Assembly (NCBI GenBank): GCA_905205085.1
Contig: CAJLCG010000093.1
Coordinates: forward strand, 1-8,772
Source of the DNA: an uncultured Oscillospiraceae bacterium
Lineage (GTDB): Bacteria > Bacillota > Clostridia > Oscillospirales > Oscillospiraceae
DNA: 8,772 nt
Reading direction: 5' to 3'
Shown: positions 7,159 to 8,772 of the stretch, piece after piece
Position numbering within the stretch: the stretch's first letter is position 1
Layout of the letters: the number at the start of each line of letters is the position of its first letter
Made by a program: the position numbers and the translations under genes
Notes under the pieces: generated by a model
The model's database searches: none
The model's input: only the letters and a program-made list of their open reading frames with translations
What the model was told of the DNA's origin: nothing

Positions 7159-7180
7159 ATAAAGTTCTTTTGCCTCCTAT

Positions 7181-7186
7181 TACAAT
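7181..7186 (+). promoter_or_regulatory. -10 half of the split junction promoter
   Basis: TACAAT lies two bases inside the core at the left end. In the integrated form only host DNA supplies the -35. In the circular form the right end's TTGACA (8752-8757) would be placed exactly 17 bp upstream (13 bases + CT + AT). Transcription would start near 7193, just before the first stem-loop of the bridge RNA. Confidence 0.75.
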
Positions 7187-7242
7187 ATATTTAGGGTTAA
7201 GGCACGGCAGCCAGCCGTGTCTTTTTCCGTATCGTTGCCTAA

Positions 7243-7331
7243 GCTACAATAAGGGGAGCAGCTGGCTGACCATTGCCTCCTTGGGCTTTCATGTCCGAAG
7301 AACAGACTGTCAGCCATCCCCTTATTGCAGC
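7243..7331 (+). other. Target-binding loop of the bridge RNA
   Basis: The outer stem is CAATAAGGGG (7247-7256) with CCCCTTATTG (7318-7327), extended by GCT/AGC across one mismatch. The second stem is TGGCTGAC (7263-7270) with GTCAGCCA (7309-7316). An apical stem CTTGGG/CCGAAG (7280-7285 and 7295-7300) has one G-G mismatch. The internal loop between the second and apical stems holds the guides: TTGCCTCCT (7273-7281), identical to host flank plus core at 7170-7178, and AACAG (7301-7305), complementary to core CT plus a predicted GTT. Confidence 0.82.
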
Positions 7332-7334
7332 GTT

Positions 7335-7386
7335 CGATTTGAGCAGGTTGAGCCTTGGAGTTCGTGTCACCCAATAGATTGAATCG
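7335..7386 (+). other. Donor-binding loop of the bridge RNA
   Basis: The stem CGATT (7335-7339) with AATCG (7382-7386) closes a large loop. On its left side AGCAGGT (7342-7348) is identical to the right end of the element just before the core (8764-8770). The next base, U7349, can wobble with the G opposite the core C. On its right side AATAG (7373-7377) is the reverse complement of CTATT, the core plus the first three bases of the left end (7177-7181). The inner stem is not clear to me. Confidence 0.8.
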
Positions 7387-7438
7387 GCAATGAGAAAAAG
7401 ATGGATTCCAGTTGCAAATTCGTATTGGAGGTAGATAC

Positions 7439-8641
7439 ATGAACTCTGTTGGAATCGACATTTCCAAAGGAAGAAGCACGATTGCCGTTATGCGCCCCTT
7501 TGGAGAGGTCGTTATCTCACCCTTTGAGGTTCCTCACACCGACAGTGAACTGAGCGAGCTGGCAAGGCGGCTCAAAAGCCTGAACGGTGAGACTCGCGTG
7601 GTCATGGAGGCCACTGGGAATTACCATATGCCGGTAGCAAAGCTGCTTCACGACGCCGGACTATATGTTTCCATTGTCAATGCAAAGCTGGTGCATGGCT
7701 ACGGGAACAACGATCTGAGGCGCATCAAGACTGACCGGAAGGACGCCGTAAAGCTTGCGAACTATGGTCTTGACCGCTGGCTTACCTTGCCGAGATACGT
7801 CCCAGAGGAAAATACCCGACTGTTGCTGAAGAACTGCTATCGTCAGTACCGGCAGTATTCCAAGGTACAGACGGTTCTGAAGAACAATCTGATTTCATTG
7901 CTGGATGCGACTTTTCCAAACGCAAACCGCCTGTTCAATAGCCCTTCCCGTGCAGATGGAAGTGAGAAATGGGTGGACTTCGTAGCAGAGTTTTGGCATT
8001 GCGAACGCGTTTGTGATCGCTCTGAAAAGGCATTCGTGAACAAGTACCAGAAGTGGTGTCGAACACATAGGTACAATTTCAACGAGAAAAAAGCTCACAC
8101 AATTTACGACGAAGCCAGTGGACACATTGGTGTCATGCCGAAGTCTGAAACTACAAAGCTGCTTGTGGAGCAGGCGGTGTCTCAGCTCAGGGCTACTTCC
8201 GCTGCGCTTGCTGCACTCAAACAGGAGATGCAGTCTCTTGCTTCTCAACTACCGGAATATCCGGTTGTCATGGAGATGTTTGGCGTTGGGCCGACACTTG
8301 GCCCGCAGCTCATAGCTGAAATCGGCGATGTGCGCCGCTTCTATTCCAAGAAAGCACTTGTGGCTTATGCTGGTATTGATGCCCCGCCGAATGATTCCGG
8401 CGATGTGATCGGCAGACACAAGAGCATGAGCAAGGTTGGTGCATCCTCCCTGCGCCGGACACTATTCCTGGTTATGAGTGTCTATTTGCAGAACTCACCA
8501 CAAGATGAACCAGTCTACCAGTTCATGGATAGAAAGCGAGCTGAGGGCAAGCCCTACCGCGTCTACATGATGGCATCCGCAAACAAATTCCTGCGGAGAT
8601 ATTACGCCACCGTTAAAGCCTACTTGGATTCTTTAGAGTAG
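7439..8641 (+). CDS. IS110-family transposase (DEDD/serine recombinase)
   Basis: A 400-residue recombinase that, guided by the bridge RNA, recombines the element's donor ends with a target. The N-terminal RuvC-like DEDD domain shows all four acidic residues: D7 in VGIDISK, E57 in VVMEATGNYH, and D99 and D102 in KTDRKDA. A long helical region follows (about 125-270). The C-terminal Transposase_20 domain has a helix-hairpin-helix-like MEMFGVGPTLGPQLIAEIGD (278-297), AYAGIDAPPNDSG (309-321) with the expected catalytic serine S320, and MSKVGASSLRRTL (330-342). The length is within the usual 300-450 range. The start at 7439 has GGAGG at 7427-7431, seven bases away; an upstream in-frame TTG at 7412 has no such support. 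The bridge RNA lies directly upstream, so one transcript could carry both. Confidence 0.97.
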   Translation: MNSVGIDISKGRSTIAVMRPFGEVVISPFEVPHTDSELSELARRLKSLNGETRVVMEATGNYHMPVAKLLHDAGLYVSIVNAKLVHGYGNNDLRRIKTDRKDAVKLANYGLDRWLTLPRYVPEENTRLLLKNCYRQYRQYSKVQTVLKNNLISLLDATFPNANRLFNSPSRADGSEKWVDFVAEFWHCERVCDRSEKAFVNKYQKWCRTHRYNFNEKKAHTIYDEASGHIGVMPKSETTKLLVEQAVSQLRATSAALAALKQEMQSLASQLPEYPVVMEMFGVGPTLGPQLIAEIGDVRRFYSKKALVAYAGIDAPPNDSGDVIGRHKSMSKVGASSLRRTLFLVMSVYLQNSPQDEPVYQFMDRKRAEGKPYRVYMMASANKFLRRYYATVKAYLDSLE

Positions 8642-8772
8642 GCCTGACCTATTTGCATAGCATTGGCTGGCCGCCGTTTCATTTTGAGATGCGTAGCGGC
8701 TTGGATAGGTGTGCTCTTTTTCACCTACTTATGATTTTTGCTTTTTTACCCTTGACAAAACTTAGCAGGTCT
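8642..8772 (+). other. Right end of the IS110 element, with -35 half promoter and left-donor site
   Basis: A non-coding tail. A 6-bp hairpin TAGGTG/CACCTA (8706-8711 and 8722-8727) is followed by two T-rich runs (8735-8747) and may end the transposase transcript. TTGACA (8752-8757) is a perfect -35 box with no -10 inside the window. AGCAGGT (8764-8770) is the left-donor sequence matched by the bridge RNA, followed by the core CT (8771-8772) at the very edge of the window. Weak complementary words GCCGC/GCGGC (8670-8674 and 8696-8700) could fold, but without clear meaning. Confidence 0.8.

Larger units (their letters stand above)
6916..7176. other. Non-coding region between the transporter promoter and the IS element
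   Basis: I see no gene here. It is AT-rich at 6930-6960. A weak hairpin ATCCAG/CTGGAT (7001-7006 and 7020-7025) is followed by TTTTCT. From about 7066 the composition changes to a GC-rich stretch with repeated CGCAGAG-like words (7098-7104 and 7135-7141), a CCAC-GGAA-GTGG hairpin (7113-7124) and the hairpin at 7142-7158. The last part reads like an intergenic repeat family ending in a T-rich tail, which the IS element has entered. Confidence 0.5.
7193..7392 (+). ncRNA. Bridge RNA of the IS110-family element
   Basis: The bridge RNA binds the recombinase and holds both the target DNA and the element's own donor ends by base pairing. The order fits the IS621 model: a 5' stem-loop (7201-7208 with 7214-7221, loop AGCCA), a target-binding loop (7243-7331) and a donor-binding loop (7335-7386). 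Four guides can be assigned: left target guide 7273-7281, right target guide 7301-7305, left donor guide 7342-7348 and right donor guide 7373-7377. Three of them match sequences visible in this window at the expected positions and strands. The length, about 200 nt, is close to the 177 nt of the IS621 RNA. The 5' end is set by the -10 box at 7181-7186; the 3' end is approximate, after the last pairing segment. Confidence 0.88.
7177..8772 (+). mobile_element. IS110-family insertion sequence with bridge RNA, nearly or fully complete
   Basis: The element carries a recombinase gene (7439-8641), a long structured non-coding left end (7179-7438) and a right end of about 130 bases. This is the layout of IS110-group elements, whose RNA is encoded upstream of the recombinase. 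The ends are set by guide matches in the RNA: core CT at 7177-7178 on the left and at 8771-8772 on the right. One CT copy belongs to the host target, so the element unit is 1594 bp. IS110 elements excise as circles and insert without terminal inverted repeats, and none is seen here. The IS is visibly less GC-rich than the flanking genes, consistent with recent transfer. The gene is intact and all guides match, so it is likely active. Confidence 0.92.

Noticed and set aside
7412..7438. TTG start that would lengthen the transposase by nine residues
   Set aside because: The ATG at 7439 has an ideal GGAGG site, and the added residues precede the conserved N-terminal strand.
7170..7479. Short open frames on both strands across the IS left end (7170-7382 plus, 7180-7479 minus)
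   Set aside because: They coincide with the structured bridge RNA, lack good ribosome sites and give no protein-like sequence.
7167..8762. An alternative core CT pair at 7167-7168 and 8761-8762 that would also give a 17-bp junction promoter
   Set aside because: The RNA guides match around 7177-7178 and 8771-8772, not this pair. The equal ten-base offset on both sides makes the promoter spacing alone uninformative.

Overview
The window looks like chromosomal DNA from a Gram-positive gut Clostridia bacterium, most likely an Oscillospiraceae-type organism (Flavonifractor/Lawsonibacter-like). This rests on protein family content (CBS-domain family II pyrophosphatase, DUF4234 + DUF2752 pair, PyrE-like phosphoribosyltransferase), GC-rich housekeeping genes, strong GGAGG ribosome sites and TTGACA/TATAAT promoters. 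The genus is inference; no search was possible.

Layout. 1-1380 (minus): asparaginyl-tRNA synthetase asnS, lacking only its last few codons at the window edge. 1381-1590: divergent promoter region. 1591-2217 (plus): a PyrE-like phosphoribosyltransferase-fold protein with a degenerate PRPP loop, closed by a strong terminator. 2337-3061 (plus): two small membrane proteins (DUF4234 and DUF2752) joined by a GTGA stop/start overlap. A 17-bp hairpin separates them from the convergent gene at 3155-4855 (minus), a CBS/DRTGG-regulated manganese pyrophosphatase. 5079-6858 (minus): a two-gene operon of an ArsB/NhaD-type membrane transporter followed by an unrecognised 163-residue soluble protein. 6859-7176: non-coding DNA with hairpins and a near-perfect 19-nt direct repeat, resembling an intergenic repeat.

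7177-8772 (plus): an essentially complete IS110-family insertion sequence and the most interesting part of the window. It encodes a 400-residue DEDD/serine recombinase. Upstream of that gene lies what reads as a complete bridge RNA (about 7193-7392): a 5' stem-loop, a target-binding loop and a donor-binding loop. Four guide segments can be assigned by eye. The left target guide (7273-7281) matches the host flank plus core at 7170-7178 for 9 of 9 bases. The left donor guide (7342-7348) matches the right end at 8764-8770 for 7 of 7. The right donor guide (7373-7377) is the reverse complement of core plus left end at 7177-7181. The right target guide (7301-7305) predicts that the host sequence just beyond the window starts GTT. 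The assignments fix the core dinucleotide as CT (7177-7178 and 8771-8772), so the window ends on the last base of the element's right core. Joining the two ends would also build a promoter, TTGACA-17 bp-TACAAT, that would drive the bridge RNA from the excised circle.

The host genes otherwise look like ordinary core metabolism: translation, nucleotide metabolism, pyrophosphate removal and ion transport. No CRISPR array, tRNA or rRNA gene was seen.
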